Source: Syngnathus acus
Taxonomy: Eukaryota > Chordata > Actinopteri > Syngnathiformes > Syngnathidae
Assembly: GCF_901709675.1 (NCBI RefSeq)
Contig: NC_051087.1
Coordinates: 14,318,067-14,382,066, forward strand
Direction of reading: 5' to 3'
Length of the DNA stretch: 64,000 nucleotides
Below the pieces are notes generated by a model. That model ran no database searches and was not told the DNA's origin. It was given only the letters and a program-made list of their open reading frames with translations. This document shows positions 27,901-41,000 of the stretch, piece by piece. A program made the position numbers and the translations under genes. The number at the start of each line of letters is the position of its first letter. The stretch's first letter is position 1.

Positions 27901-30900
27901 AGGTGTGTACAAAACGAAATTTCGTTGCATACGGCTTTCAACAATGTAGTGGTATTTCGGCTGGTTAAAAAAAAGTGACATTCTATATAAAAATATGAAA
28001 TAAGATAATTATAAAGTACAAAGTGCAGCAGTGATAAAGTATGTAAACAGTGCAGGAGACAAAAGCATTATTTACAAGTGTGCAGAGGAATGCTACGTTT
28101 GAATGTTCAACAGTCTGACGACAGCAGGGAAAAAACTATTGCAGAACCTGGTGGACCTGCAGCGGATGCTGCGAAACCTCTTCCCAGAGGGCAGCAGGGA
28201 GAACAGTCCATGGTGGGGGTGTGATGGGTCACTGATAATATTACGGGCTCGGGACACGCAGCGCTGGGATGACAAGTCCTGAATGGAGGGAAGAGGAGCC
28301 CCGATGATCCTCTCTGCTGTCCTCACCACTCTCCTCAGGTTCTTCCAATCGGAGGCGCTGCAACCTCCACACCACACCGAGAGACAGCTTGTCAGAATGC
28401 TCTCTATGGTGCTTCGGTAGAACGTCCTCATGATGGGTGGGGGCAGGTGGGCTCTCCTCATCCTCCGCAGGAAGTACAAGCGCTTCTGTGCCCTCTTGAC
28501 CAGTGTTGTGGTGTTCACAGTCCAGGTGAGGTCGTCTGTGATGTGGACTCCCAGGAATTTAGTGCTGCTGACCACCTCCACAGCTGAGCTGTTGATGATC
28601 AGTGGAGCGTGGTGAGGCTGGTTCTTCCTGAAGTCGACGATGATCTCCTTCGTCTTCTCCACAATCAGGATCAGGCTATTTTCTCTGCACCAGCCCACCA
28701 ACTGCTCCACCTCCTCTCTGTAGTCCAGGTCGTTGTTGTCCCTGATGAGGCCCACCACCGTTGTGTCGTCTGCAAACTTCACGATGTGATTGGTGGTGAA
28801 CCTGGGGGCGCAGTCGTGTGTCATCAGGGTGAACAGCAGGGGGCTCAGGACGCAGCCCTGAGGGGAGCCTGTGCTGAGGGTGATGACATCTGAGGTGTTC
28901 TGTCCGACCCGGACTGACTGAGGTCTGTTGGTGAGGAAGTCTAGCAGCCAGTTCCGAAGGGGGGTGCTGAAGCCCAGGTGTTCCAGTTTTTCCACCAGAT
29001 GTTGTGGAATGATGGTGTTAAACGCTGAGCTTAAGTCCAGGAACAGCAACCGCACGTGGGTGTTCCTCTCCTCCAGGTGAGCCAGGCTCAGGTGAAGAAC
29101 GGAGGAGATGGCATCCTCAGTAGAGCGGTTCTGCCGGTAGGCAAACTGGAACGGATCGAATGTTGGGGGGAGTCTGGAGACGATGTGATCTTTGAGCAGC
29201 CTTTCGAAGCACTTCATCATGATGGGAGTCAGTGCCACAGGTCTGTAGTCATTCCATGAGGTGATTTGAGGTTTCTTCGGCACCGGAATGATGGAGGCAG
29301 CCTTGAAGCACACTGGCACTTTGGCTTGGTCCAGCGAGATGTTAAAAATGTCTGTGATGACACCAGCCAGCTGGCCTGCACATTCCTTGAACACCCGCCC
29401 AGGTATGTTGTCGGGGCCTGGGGCCTTACGTGGGTTGACTCTTCTCAGAGTCTTCCACACGTCGGCTGAGTCAAGGCAGAGGGCCTCCTCTTCCTGGTGG
29501 GGAACAGTTTTAACTGCAGGAGTGCTGTTTAGTGCCTCAAAACGCCCAAAGAAGTTATTTAGACCATTTAGGAAGTCAGCATCAACCTCACCCACCGGGG
29601 GGGAGGGTAAGTTGTAGTCCGTGATCGCCCGTATGCCTTGCCACATACTCCTGGTGTTATTGGCGTCGTGGAAAAAATCCTGAATTTTCCGACTGTGGCT
29701 TCGCTTCGCTAGCCTGATGGCACGGTTCAAGTTGGCTCTCGCTGTCCTCAGTGCCTCCTTGTCGCCAGACTACTTAAGGATCCGTTCAACAGCTGCATCG
29801 ATTTGGAAGGAAAGCTGCCCATAATTCGATTTAACAGCAGGAGTTTAAACGCCAACTTTGGAAAGATACAGGATTATCTATTGACATTGGATAAACCTTT
29901 TAACATTAGTGCGCTAATCAGAAAGTTGGACTAAAGATGATATGAAGGGTGGGGTCCACCTTGAAGGATTCAAATATGTCCTCAGTAGCAGAAACAAAAA
30001 ATCTATTGGAAGAGTTGTGCTCTATATTGAAGGCAGTATCGGCATTAGATTGCATGTCAATGGTGGTAGAAAATGTATTAGAATGTCTATCAATTGAGAT
30101 CAGTATGACAAAAGACAATAAACAGTAGAATGTATACAGATCCACAGCCTCCAACATAGAAGTGTTTAACAATCACATGAGTAATTTGCTCGTTAATCTG
30201 AATCAGAAGGAGGCCCTCCGGTGTGGAGATTCCTACACTGAAATAAAGATGTATGCGAATCTGAAGGCCCTAAAAAAACAATGAAGAGTTAATTGGAAAA
30301 ACAATACCAGTTTCAACATGATGAAATGACTATCTGCTTATATTAGCAAGGCCGGTACCCTAGATAAAAATACTTCATTACAATATCAGAAACTTGATCA
30401 AAAGGACAAAAATAGAGAAAAGGACAATGCAAATTTGAGAAAGACTCTCATGAACGGTCAAGAATCCTCATCATTCAGACACTTGGGCAGAAATAAATAT
30501 GAACCACCATGTTGTTGCTGTATAGAACTTAGAATGTTACAATAGTCTCACCATTGTGTGCTGTAATGCCATCTGCCCGCGACTCATTTGCGTTAAAATC
30601 AAGGTGATCTGAGCACACAGGACATTGTGGAAGCAGAAAGAGCCTTGACGGGGTCTGTAATGGGTCTGTACCTAACAATGGTTTCTGCATTGATCTCCCC
30701 TTGTGGATGTAGTCGGTCATGCATGTGAGATGGGCAATTGGAGATTGCTTTACAATATGTTTTGGTCTGCCAGGTTGGTCCAGCATCCTCCACTACCATC
30801 GAAGCCAACAAACCACCAGTTTGTGATTCTTTGAAAGCCCTCCCCCTTTCTTCACCTGTCTGTCCAAGTCATGAGGCCTCAAGTCCAATAGAATGGCCAC

Positions 30901-33900
30901 ATTGTTGATCTTTAAACTGCAGCCTAGGGTGTCCTTGTGCCAAGTGCACATATGGCCACTTAAGTCTGAATATAGGAATTGTTATGGGCAATTCGTGATG
31001 AGCACAGAGGTGCAAAAACAGAACACAGCATGGGTTCTGATCAAAGGAGCCCTGACTTCCAATCACGCCAAGTCTCATTGTCAATGCCCATGTGAGCATT
31101 CAAGTCCCCCAGCATAAAGTTGTAGTCTCCAGCAGGAGCGCTCTTCTACACTCCAACTGTGAGCCGCTGTTCGATGCATAGGCAGAAGAACCGTTTGGTC
31201 CCTTTCACCATGAGCAACTCCAGAATAGAAGAGAGTTCAACCCCTCTCAAAAGGGCCAGTACCAAAGCCCAAGCTGTTTGTAAAGGCAAGCCCTTCCTTG
31301 TTCAACACAAACGATTCAAATGATCAGCTCATCAGCAAACTCTGTGGAAGCCCGATGATCCTGATCATTTAAATCATGTGTGCTGGAGAAGGGAAACTTC
31401 TAAAACAGGCAAGACAGCAACTCACCGCAGGGCTTCCTGTGCGTTTACCAATTTGGCAGATGCCAAAAGAGAGAGAGAGTGTGGCCTGAGGGGGAAATGT
31501 GGGATCTGCAGGAATATTTTGAATGTCCAGACTGGCAATGTTCAAGGCAGTTGCATCATTCAACAGCATCATTGATGCAGATGAGTATGCCATGTCCATC
31601 TCAGCTTCCATCAGAAAATGCAGATGACATCAGCACTATTAGAAACATCACCCTTACCAACCAAAACCCGACCTCAACCATCGGCCATCAGAGTAGCAAA
31701 GCCCAGGAACATTTGGCGGGCCATTTGGACCATTACCAATGACAAAAGAGTACCTCAACCATGCATACTATGATGCTGACTTCCTCAATGGGCTGAATGA
31801 CTTTTTGGGGAGGTTGGAGTAACTAAATAACAGTCCTCCTGTCATGAGAAGGCACCCTTTCTTACCACTGCTGATGTGAGGAGGTCTCTGAAGGGACTCA
31901 ACATTCTGAAAGCTCCTGGTCCAAACATTCCCAGTCAGGTGCTCAAAGAGTATGTTGACATCCTTGCTTGTGTTCGAATGGCCATTTTAACATTTCACTG
32001 AACCAAGCCAAAGTCTAAGCCTGCTTTGAGACCTCCTTCATCATCCCAGTGTCAAAGAAATCCACCATCTCATCCCTCAATTTCTTCTACCCCGTCGCAC
32101 TCACACCCATCATGATGAAGTGCTTCAAGAGAATGGTGAAACATTACATCCCCTCTGTGCTCACCCCATATTCGACCCTTCATATTTTGCCTGCTGGCCC
32201 AACGGCTCTACTGAGGACACCATCTCTTCTATTCTTCACTTGAGCCACACCATGTGGAGAAAATAAAAACTCACACGTGAATGTTCTTTCTGGGATGCTG
32301 TATCAAAAAGTTGCAGATTACTACAGTCATAATATATTCGCTTTGTAACACCAATCAATTTCTCTTTTTCTGTGGTTCAACATTTAGATAAAACATTGTC
32401 ATAACTTATATTTTGTCACACACTTTACCAAAAAAGTATGTTTCTCTTTCAGAAATGAGCAAATTAAATTGTGTTAAAATGCACAAAACAGTTACATTTA
32501 GTATCCTGCCTGGTCCAGAGCTTCGCACCCCTCAACCTTTGATCATTTAATTTACCCTGTTGACAACTTCTGAAACAATAGTAACAACATACAGTTTACA
32601 CAAGTCTAGTGCTTTACAAAAATGATTATGCTTCATCCATCCATCCATTTTCTATACCGCTTGTCCCCATGGGCGTGCTGGAGCCTATCCCAGCAGTTAC
32701 CGGGCAGTAGGCGCCCTGAACCGGTTGCCAGCCAATCGCAGGGCACACAGAAACGAACAACCATCCGCACTCGCGCTCACACCTCGGGGCAGTTTGGAGT
32801 GCTCAATCAGCCTACCATGCATGTTTTTGGGATGTGGGAGGAAACTGGAGTGGCTGGAGAAAACCCACGCGGGTACGGGTAGAACAGGCAAACTCCACAC
32901 AGCGAGGGCCGGAGGTGGAATGGAACCCACACCCTCCTAACTGTGAGGCGGATGTGTTAACCAGTCCACCACTGTGCCGCCCGTGATTATGCTTTGGTAA
33001 ACATAATTAAACAACTTTTAGACTTTATAACCATGTATCATTGTATTTCCTGACTATAATGTAAATATATTTACAATATTTAAAGATGCAATTTATTTTC
33101 ATTTACCCATTCATATTGTACTAGACTAAATTATATAATTTGTATAAAGGACAAAACTTAATCTTGTCTTGAATTATAGGTATAAGCATGACTGCACGAT
33201 TACCTTACTGGCCCGAATATAAAACGACCCTGATTATAAGACGACCCCCTCTTTTTCAAGACTCAAGTTCGAAAAAATACTTTTTGAACACCAATTTTAA
33301 TTTTTATACAGAAAATAATTACAGTGCATCTGAAACAAATGATTATAACAATATATTCAAGAGAACAAACATGTTATTTTGCCTCATTCAAATCATGCAA
33401 AAACTGTCTACCACATCTTAGTATCTGAACATTTAAATATGTAAACTATAGTGCAATTACATTTGTAAATGAATGGCTTCTGGTTTTTGAAATGTAAATT
33501 AACCAATCTACTGTGATAAAACAACAAAATTTCAATAACTGCATTAACCATCAAAGTGAAGTCTAACTGTAACTGTAGTCTTGAAACAAATCTGAATAAG
33601 GTAAAACATTGCAATAAAATAATGCAAACTGCTACCGCTATTTTTATTTTTATTCTTCGTGACAGGGGTTCGCTTTGGCCTGGGGAGTTAAGTTCAGCAT
33701 TCACTTTGAAGATATCTGGCGCCATTTAGCGTTGAGAATGGGTATAATGTCTTGACCCCGAATGTAAGACGACCCCCACTTTTTCAGTCTTATTTAAATG
33801 CTAAAAACACCGTCTTATCTTCGGCCCAATACGGTACAAAGATTTAATCAGCAGAATATTTTTCGCTCACTGAAAAGCACAGCAGAAATAGTGCTTATTT

Positions 33901-36900
33901 TTATATAGTACAGCAAATAGTGTATTTGATCTTGTGAGGTTAAATTCTGCTTTTTTTAAATGTCTTTATGTGTCCACATATACTGAAGCTGAGTACCTCA
34001 TCTTATGCTGTGAGTTGGATTTAATTGGATCTGCAATATGCCACTCACATGTTCTTCGGTTTATAGTTTGTGTTTCTTACGGTGTAGGTACCAAATTAAA
34101 TCACTGATGGAGAGCATGACCAGTTCTGTGTAGGAATTCTATGTCCCTCAAAAATGACCTACGGTTGTCTTTTTCTGGGTGTGCACATGTCAAAATAGAT
34201 TACATGTCACATGTGTCACAAACATTTCTCCCATTTCACTTTCAACAAGTTATTATGCCCTCTGTGAAATTAATTTCCTAGTGTTTGCCCTTTTTCTCCA
34301 AATGTCTCAATAAATGTGCCCCTGAAGCTTACACATACAGTGTCCTTCAACACAAAAGATAATATACAATAGCATTGTATTTTGAATTGTGGACCAAATG
34401 ACATTTGTGCTGTCTTTCAGGGCGATTCTATACGGACAAACATCCAACTAGATTTTGGCGATGGCATAGCTGTGTCATATTCGAACCTCAGCTGGGCTGA
34501 AGAAGGCATCAAACATGTCTACAAGTCTGCAGGGATATTTTGTGTCACAGCTTTGGCTGAAAACTCCCTGGGTTATGACACAACAACACTCCATCTGCAT
34601 GTCACGTGTAAGTGTCTACATTGTCCAAAAGTACATCTTTGCTCTTCCACATGTAAAATCTACTGAATAAAATGTGTCACTTCATGAACAACATAAAATC
34701 AAATGAGGGATTAGAAATTGGTTTTATTTCTGTTATACTGTAGCTCATTTAAAGTGAATTGTGATTCACTGGAATTTAACTGTTGCTATTGTGATGAAAA
34801 AAAAACTATTGGAAAAAACATTACATTGATATTTTCATTAAATCAGCATTAATTTAACTATACATTAATCCCACAGACTTCACTCAGTTAAATTTAATAT
34901 ACACAGTTGTATTTCTTTTAATTCTAATGGAGGAGTAGTTGTCCTTGACTCATGTTAGAGTGGTGCTCACTCTAACTTATTTGCAAGAACCACACGGGAG
35001 ACAGTATGCCCTTTTAGCACTTGCAAGTGGAGAAAACGTTTGTCACTGTGCATACAGCGATGTTCGAACGAAGTCTGACTTTGGACTCTTGCAAGAGAGT
35101 ATTTATTGAGAGAAAACAGGGTGGTGGTGAGAGTGGACAAGTTTGGTGAACCCCTGGCCTCTGGTCAAATCAGAGCAGGGGGTGTATGTACAAGTGTATG
35201 CACTTGTACAAGTGTAGGTACAAGTGTATGCACTGCAATTGTGTGGGCAATCCCCGCTTTCCGCTGACGAGTGGGCAACATTTGTGCCATAATTCCTCAA
35301 TTTAAAAGTTTTATTTTGAATCTTATTTGTTTTTAATTTGGAAAAACAAATCCGCGATGTAGTGAAACCGCGATAAACGAACCGCGATGTAGCAAGGGAT
35401 TATTGTAATTTGAACTGCAACTGATGACGAGTCCGACGTCAGCGGCGCGGCACACACGCGGCGCACACTCGGCGTTGTTTACATAAAGGACGAAGGATTC
35501 GATCGATGGATTTAATGACGTGGAGTTACAGAGATAGTTTGATAAAATTGTTTATAATTATATGGGCCTGTGGAATAAGTTGAACTGCAACTGACGACGA
35601 GTCCGACGTCAGCGGCGCGGCGCACACGTGGCGTTGTTTATATAAAGGATGAGGAATTCGATCGATGGATTTAATGATTTGGAGTGACACAGATGGTTTG
35701 ATAATATTGTTGTTTATATGATAGTTATTTGATATATACTTTATAGATCATTATATGGGCTTGTGGAATAATTTGAACTGCAACTGACGACGAGTCCGAC
35801 GTCAGCGGCGTGCCGCACACGCAGCGTTGTTTACAGAAAGGAAGACGAATTCGATCAATGGATTTAATGATTTGAAGTGACACAGATGGTTTGATAAACA
35901 TGTTATTTGTGTTATAGTTATTTAAATAACTGTTAATGTTACATCAGGCCCGTTCTCAGCTCCTCGTTTGTGTTTATGTCACGTTAGCATACCGTATCGT
36001 TTAGCCTGTTGTTGCTGGTTCATGTATGTTCTTGGTGTTGGATGTCAAATAAATTTCCCCCAAAATGCGACTTAAACTCCGGTGCGACTTATATATGTTT
36101 TTTTCCTCTTTATTGTGCATTTTATGGCTGGTGCGACTTGTACTCCGAGCGACTTTAAGTCTGAAAAATACGGTAGTTTTGATTCAAGAAGATGAGTGCT
36201 AAATAAGCCTTGGGAGTGAAGACTACCGAGACAATAACATTTAACATGAAAGTCATGTACTACATAACGTTATCCTTTATAATATCATAAACCAACCCAG
36301 AACCTATGTCAAGTTTTAATCTCAAACCAAATGTTCACAGCACCAAGAGCAAATACAGTAATCCCTCGTCACTTTGCGCTTCACCTATTGCGGCCTCAAT
36401 GCATCGCGAGTTTTTGTGAAAACAAATATTGCGGATATATTCGCTGCATTGTGGCTTTTTACGGCATCACTTGCGTGCAGGACTTTGTCTGCCCATATGT
36501 CTATGCCGGTAGAGGAGGCAAGACCAATGGGAACATGTTGATCTTTGCCGCTGATTGGTTTGGAATTGTAAGAGCAGTTCTAGCTACGCTTTATCTCGGC
36601 CTCCCGCAGTCACGCTACGTATCTACTCTTTCACTTCGTTCCGTCAACAGAATCGGGAGCATCTCTGATTTGCACTTCCTTTTGACACGAAAGAGACAGG
36701 ACAACCAAATGCAACAAGGGCTCACACAAAGTTTAAAGGAAACAAGGAGGGCTGGAATGACTGCAGAGCAGGACGACGAGGAGAGCTGACGAGCCGGCTC
36801 GGTCAACGAGTGCGCATCATGCGTCATCGAAGCAGACGGGCAGAGCAAGCTTTTTAAAGCTCTTTAAGAAGTCTTTAAAGATACAATAAAGTGTTTAAAA

Positions 36901-38025
36901 ATACAATAAAGTGTTTAAAAATAATCATAAAAGTCTTGTGCGGAAGCCCTTGCGCTGGGCCGCAGGGGGCGCGTCAGCCCGTCAGCACAGCAAGAGCAGA
37001 GAAGAGCAGTGACACGTTTACACTTTAAAATGTTTGAAAAGTGTTTACAAATATAATTAAGTGTTTAGAAATAAAATTATAAAAGTCTTGTGCAAATGCT
37101 CTCGCGCTGGGCCGTGTCAACCGGCCAGCACTGCAAGAGCAGAGCGGCTGTGACACGTTTACACTTTAAATTGTTTAAATAATTTACAATACAATAAAGT
37201 ATTTAAAAGTACAATAAAGTGTTTAAAAATGAAAGCATAAAAGTATTTTGCGGATACCCTTGCGCTGGGCCGTGGGGGTGCCGGCCAGCACACAAGAGCA
37301 GAGAGGAGTCTGACACGTTTACACTTCATAAAAGGTTCATAAAAGTCGTGTGTGGCTGTCAATATAGTTACTCTTATTTATTTTCTCATTTATTTAAATA
37401 AATAAGAATGTTTCTGAAAGTCAGTTTGACTTTAAAATTTTTATAAAAATGTATAAAAATATAAAAAAAAGTGTTTAAAAAAATCAATAAAGTGTTTAAA
37501 ACTACAATAAAGGTTCATAAAAGTCTTGTGTGGATATTGTAACAATATATTTACTCTTATTTATTTTCTTATTCATTTGAATAAATAAGAATGTTTCTGA
37601 AAGTTAGTTTGACTTTAAAATGTTTACAAGTGTAAAATATGTAAAAATACAGAAACGTTTAAAAGTACAATAAAGTATTTAAAAATACAATAAAGGTTCA
37701 TAAAAGCCTTTTGTGGATATTGTAACAATATATTTGATCTATATCGCGGATCTTCACCTATCCGCAATAAACAAGGGATTACTGTAACTGAGTCAAGAGC
37801 TTCAAAACGGATGACACATGTATGGCGTACAGATAAACTCACATACAGTGGATGCAGATTCATATTAACACAATTGTCGATGTACTTTTTATTTATTACT
37901 AATATATAGGTTACTTTGGCCTTATTGTTACCAGGGTTATCTATTGGTTGGAACTGTATTAAAAATGTGTAATTGTATTTTTTTCAAATATTTATTATTA
38001 TTATTATTAGTAGTAGTAGTAGTGC

Positions 38026-38056
<31 letters not shown>

Positions 38057-41000
38057 GTTGTTGTTGTTGTTATTATTGTTATTATTATTATTATTCTCAA
38101 AATAAGCTTCAGGCCAGCTATTTAGTTATTTATTTATTTATTTTACTCCCTTGTACTCTTCTCTTAGGTCCCGTGGAGAATGTCCAGCTTCTGGCTCCCT
38201 TTGTTGTCATTAGAAACAAGGAAGTTAATATCTCAGCAGTTGTCCTACCCACTCATCCACGCACAGTCACCTATTTTTGGTGGCTTGGCAACATCACTGA
38301 GGTAACTCTCTACAAGCTTTATTTACTTATTTACTAGTAATATTACCCACAGTGGCTGTCTATACAGTAGCTACTAAAAGTCTACACACCCCTGTTCAAA
38401 TGCTAGATTTTAGTGATATAAAAAATAAGACACAATCTTTCCTTACTAAACTTTTTTCTCCTCTTTTCTTCGAATATTATTGTACCCTATGATCAAAACC
38501 AAAAGCTAATTTTAATCGTTATTTGCCACCGAGCAACTACAAATGTAATTATACTTTATTTGGATGTCACAAGATAAACCTGCACAAATTGTAAAATGGA
38601 AAGATACATACAAGATACATACAAATATTGAACATGTCCTCTATATAAGGTGATAAAAGTAATTCTGGGGCCACACAAATGTGGTCTGGTCAGATCAGAC
38701 AAAAATTGAAAATGTTGTCCTGAATGCAGGGTGCTAATGTGTGTGGCTGAAAATGAACACTGCACATCACTTAGAACACACCCACACATGTGAAACAATG
38801 GTGCAGCAGCATCATGTTGCGAGGCTGCTTTTCTTCACCAAGGCCCCATATAGAAAGATAGAGCGCAGTGAAAACCAGTTGAATTCTGCAAATATTTTTG
38901 TTGTTTAGATGAAGAGCAGATTCAATTTTGTAACTTTTGACCACCCCCACAGTGTCAGTCACTTTCACTTGTGCTTTAGCTGATTTAACATTTCTTTGTG
39001 TTTTCTACAATTCCTTGTCGAATGCTGACATGCGATAGCCAGCCCCCTGTCACCTGAGTGAACAAACCATAACATGTTAAAATACGAAGTGATCAAAATA
39101 ACCAACTTCTGTCATTTATTAACATGAGCTTTTAATACACACTCAGCACAGCAAAAGCAAATATGCATGCAGTAAAGACTTATAGCTAAGGATAAGGTCC
39201 ACAGATAAAGATGTGACATGATAATATGTGACAGACATATGTGATATAGATTTGACTGGTGTATCCTACTGAGTTTAATTGTTGATTGAGAGCTCTCTAT
39301 TTTTGCAGCCAATGGTCACATTAGATGGGAGTGTCTCATATACCTTTCCCATTGAGGGGGTGTATTCTCTCACAGTTCAAGTATCTGCAGCCAACGTTAT
39401 ATTCCAAGATACCAAAACTATAGCAGTTAGAGGTAAGTACATTTTGTTCTTGAAACTCAAATGTTAAATAAACAGTCAGCTCACACTGATAACCTGTACA
39501 TAATGTTGTCTATCTTTATCTGAAATTAAATGAGATGACTGTAAGTATCTGAGAAGGATGATGATTTATTAGCGTGCAGCATTGCTTTTAACTTGACTGG
39601 CTGTAATCTGTGTGTATCTAGCCCACAATTAGTGCAGGGAATATAACGAACCTGAGACTGACTATGAGATAAATGATGACAGGTGCTAGAACTCAAATTT
39701 TGAAAAAAAAAAAAGAATGCCACCCTAATATAAATCAATTAAACTGTTCCTGACTCTCCTTGACAGAATTCTTCAAATCACTTCTTTTGTCATTCTCCCC
39801 AAATCTGGATGACTTCAACCCCGATTTATCCGAGTGGAGGCAGGATGTGGGGAGAGTAATTAAGAAGGCTGTTCTCCAAGTGAGTGATTTTCATTCACTC
39901 CCTGATCTCTTTTTTCGCCCACCTCCCCGTCACTGCCTTTGATATGCTTTTCTTTCTATCTTCGTATCGGCTATATGATTCTTTGTCTAGGTTTTTCTCA
40001 GTTATTTCCTTTATCCCCATTACCTGTGCTGTCCAATACTCTGAAGTCATTGGTGCGGAAAGAGAACACCCTCAGGCCACCCTGTGATTCATCATCAGAC
40101 AGGTGTGAAGACGCCTCTGCTTCCCTTGTCCCTCAGGAAATTGCCTCATGAGCTCTAATTTCTTAATTCTAAAAGTCAGACACACTGTATAAAATGATCT
40201 GCTAGGTTCTGAGCATGGGAGCTTAGAAGGGACCTATTCATGTTTTACTGAGGTTGCGTGAGCGTATGTATGTATGCGTGTGTGTGTGTGTGTGTGTGTG
40301 TGCGTGTGTGTGTGCGTGCGTGTGTGCATGCGTGCGTGTGTGTGTGTGGACTTTCGGCATGTACTCTTTCGACATTGAAATATAGGAGTTGTGAGAGCAA
40401 TTGCTATATTTTACACAGCAATTTCTGACTATAAATAATATGCCACTGTTTAAACCGCGTGGATATACAGTGTGTGGATGTACAGTGCATCTGGGAAATA
40501 TTTCATTCCAACATCTAATGTACCGTATTTCCCGGACTATAAGTCGCAGTTTTTTTCATAGTTTGGCTGGGGGTGCGACTTATACTCGGGAGCGACTTAT
40601 GTGTGAAATTATTAAGACATTATGATATCATTTCACATGTTATTTTCACACTAAACCGCAAGAGGGTGCTCTAGGCCCATGTTGATAATTGTGTTGATGA
40701 GTCTGACGTAAGTTACGTAGAAGAGGAAGCGCCGAATCTTCTACCTCCGGAGTTAGCCGAGTTGTTTAAAAGTGACACAGAGGATGAAGATTTCATTGGA
40801 TTTAGTTATTTGGAGTGAGATGGATGGTTTGGTAAACTTGTTAGCATGTTATTTATGCTATAGTCATCTGAATAACTTAATATGTTACGTCAGGCATGTT
40901 CTCAGTTTGTTGTTTGTGACATAAAACGTTAGCGTACCGTACAATTATTCAGCCTGTTGCCTCTATTCTATTTTTATTTTAAATTGCCTTTCAAGATGAC

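Larger units (their letters stand above)
27065..30500 (+). mobile_element. Old LINE (ORF1 relic and endonuclease relic), split by a younger LINE
   Basis: 27480-27690 reads in pieces like a LINE ORF1 C-terminus ([31 protein letters not shown]). After the insert, 29800-30180 reads as an endonuclease start ([30 protein letters not shown], then [20 protein letters not shown]). Order and strand fit one element interrupted at about 27850/29772. Many stops and frameshifts; dead. Outer borders are estimates. Confidence 0.65.
22999..34420. other. Intron I-J (11.4 kb)
   Basis: Transposon-rich. Listed separately: LINEs at 27065-30500, 30530-31275 and 31745-32250, a GC-rich repeat block, hAT relics and a TA element at 33203-33834. 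A retroelement-like patch lies at 23565-23760 (purine-rich, GTGCAGGAAGCAGGGAGACAAG) and a decayed hAT piece at about 25165-25270. 23770-24940, 25290-26330, 32260-32620 and 33840-34420 show nothing recognisable. Confidence 0.6.

Noticed and set aside
36331-36789. 152-codon frame at the left end of the TA element
   Set aside because: It starts outside the element, crosses the terminus and has no recognisable domain; not strong enough to call a gene.
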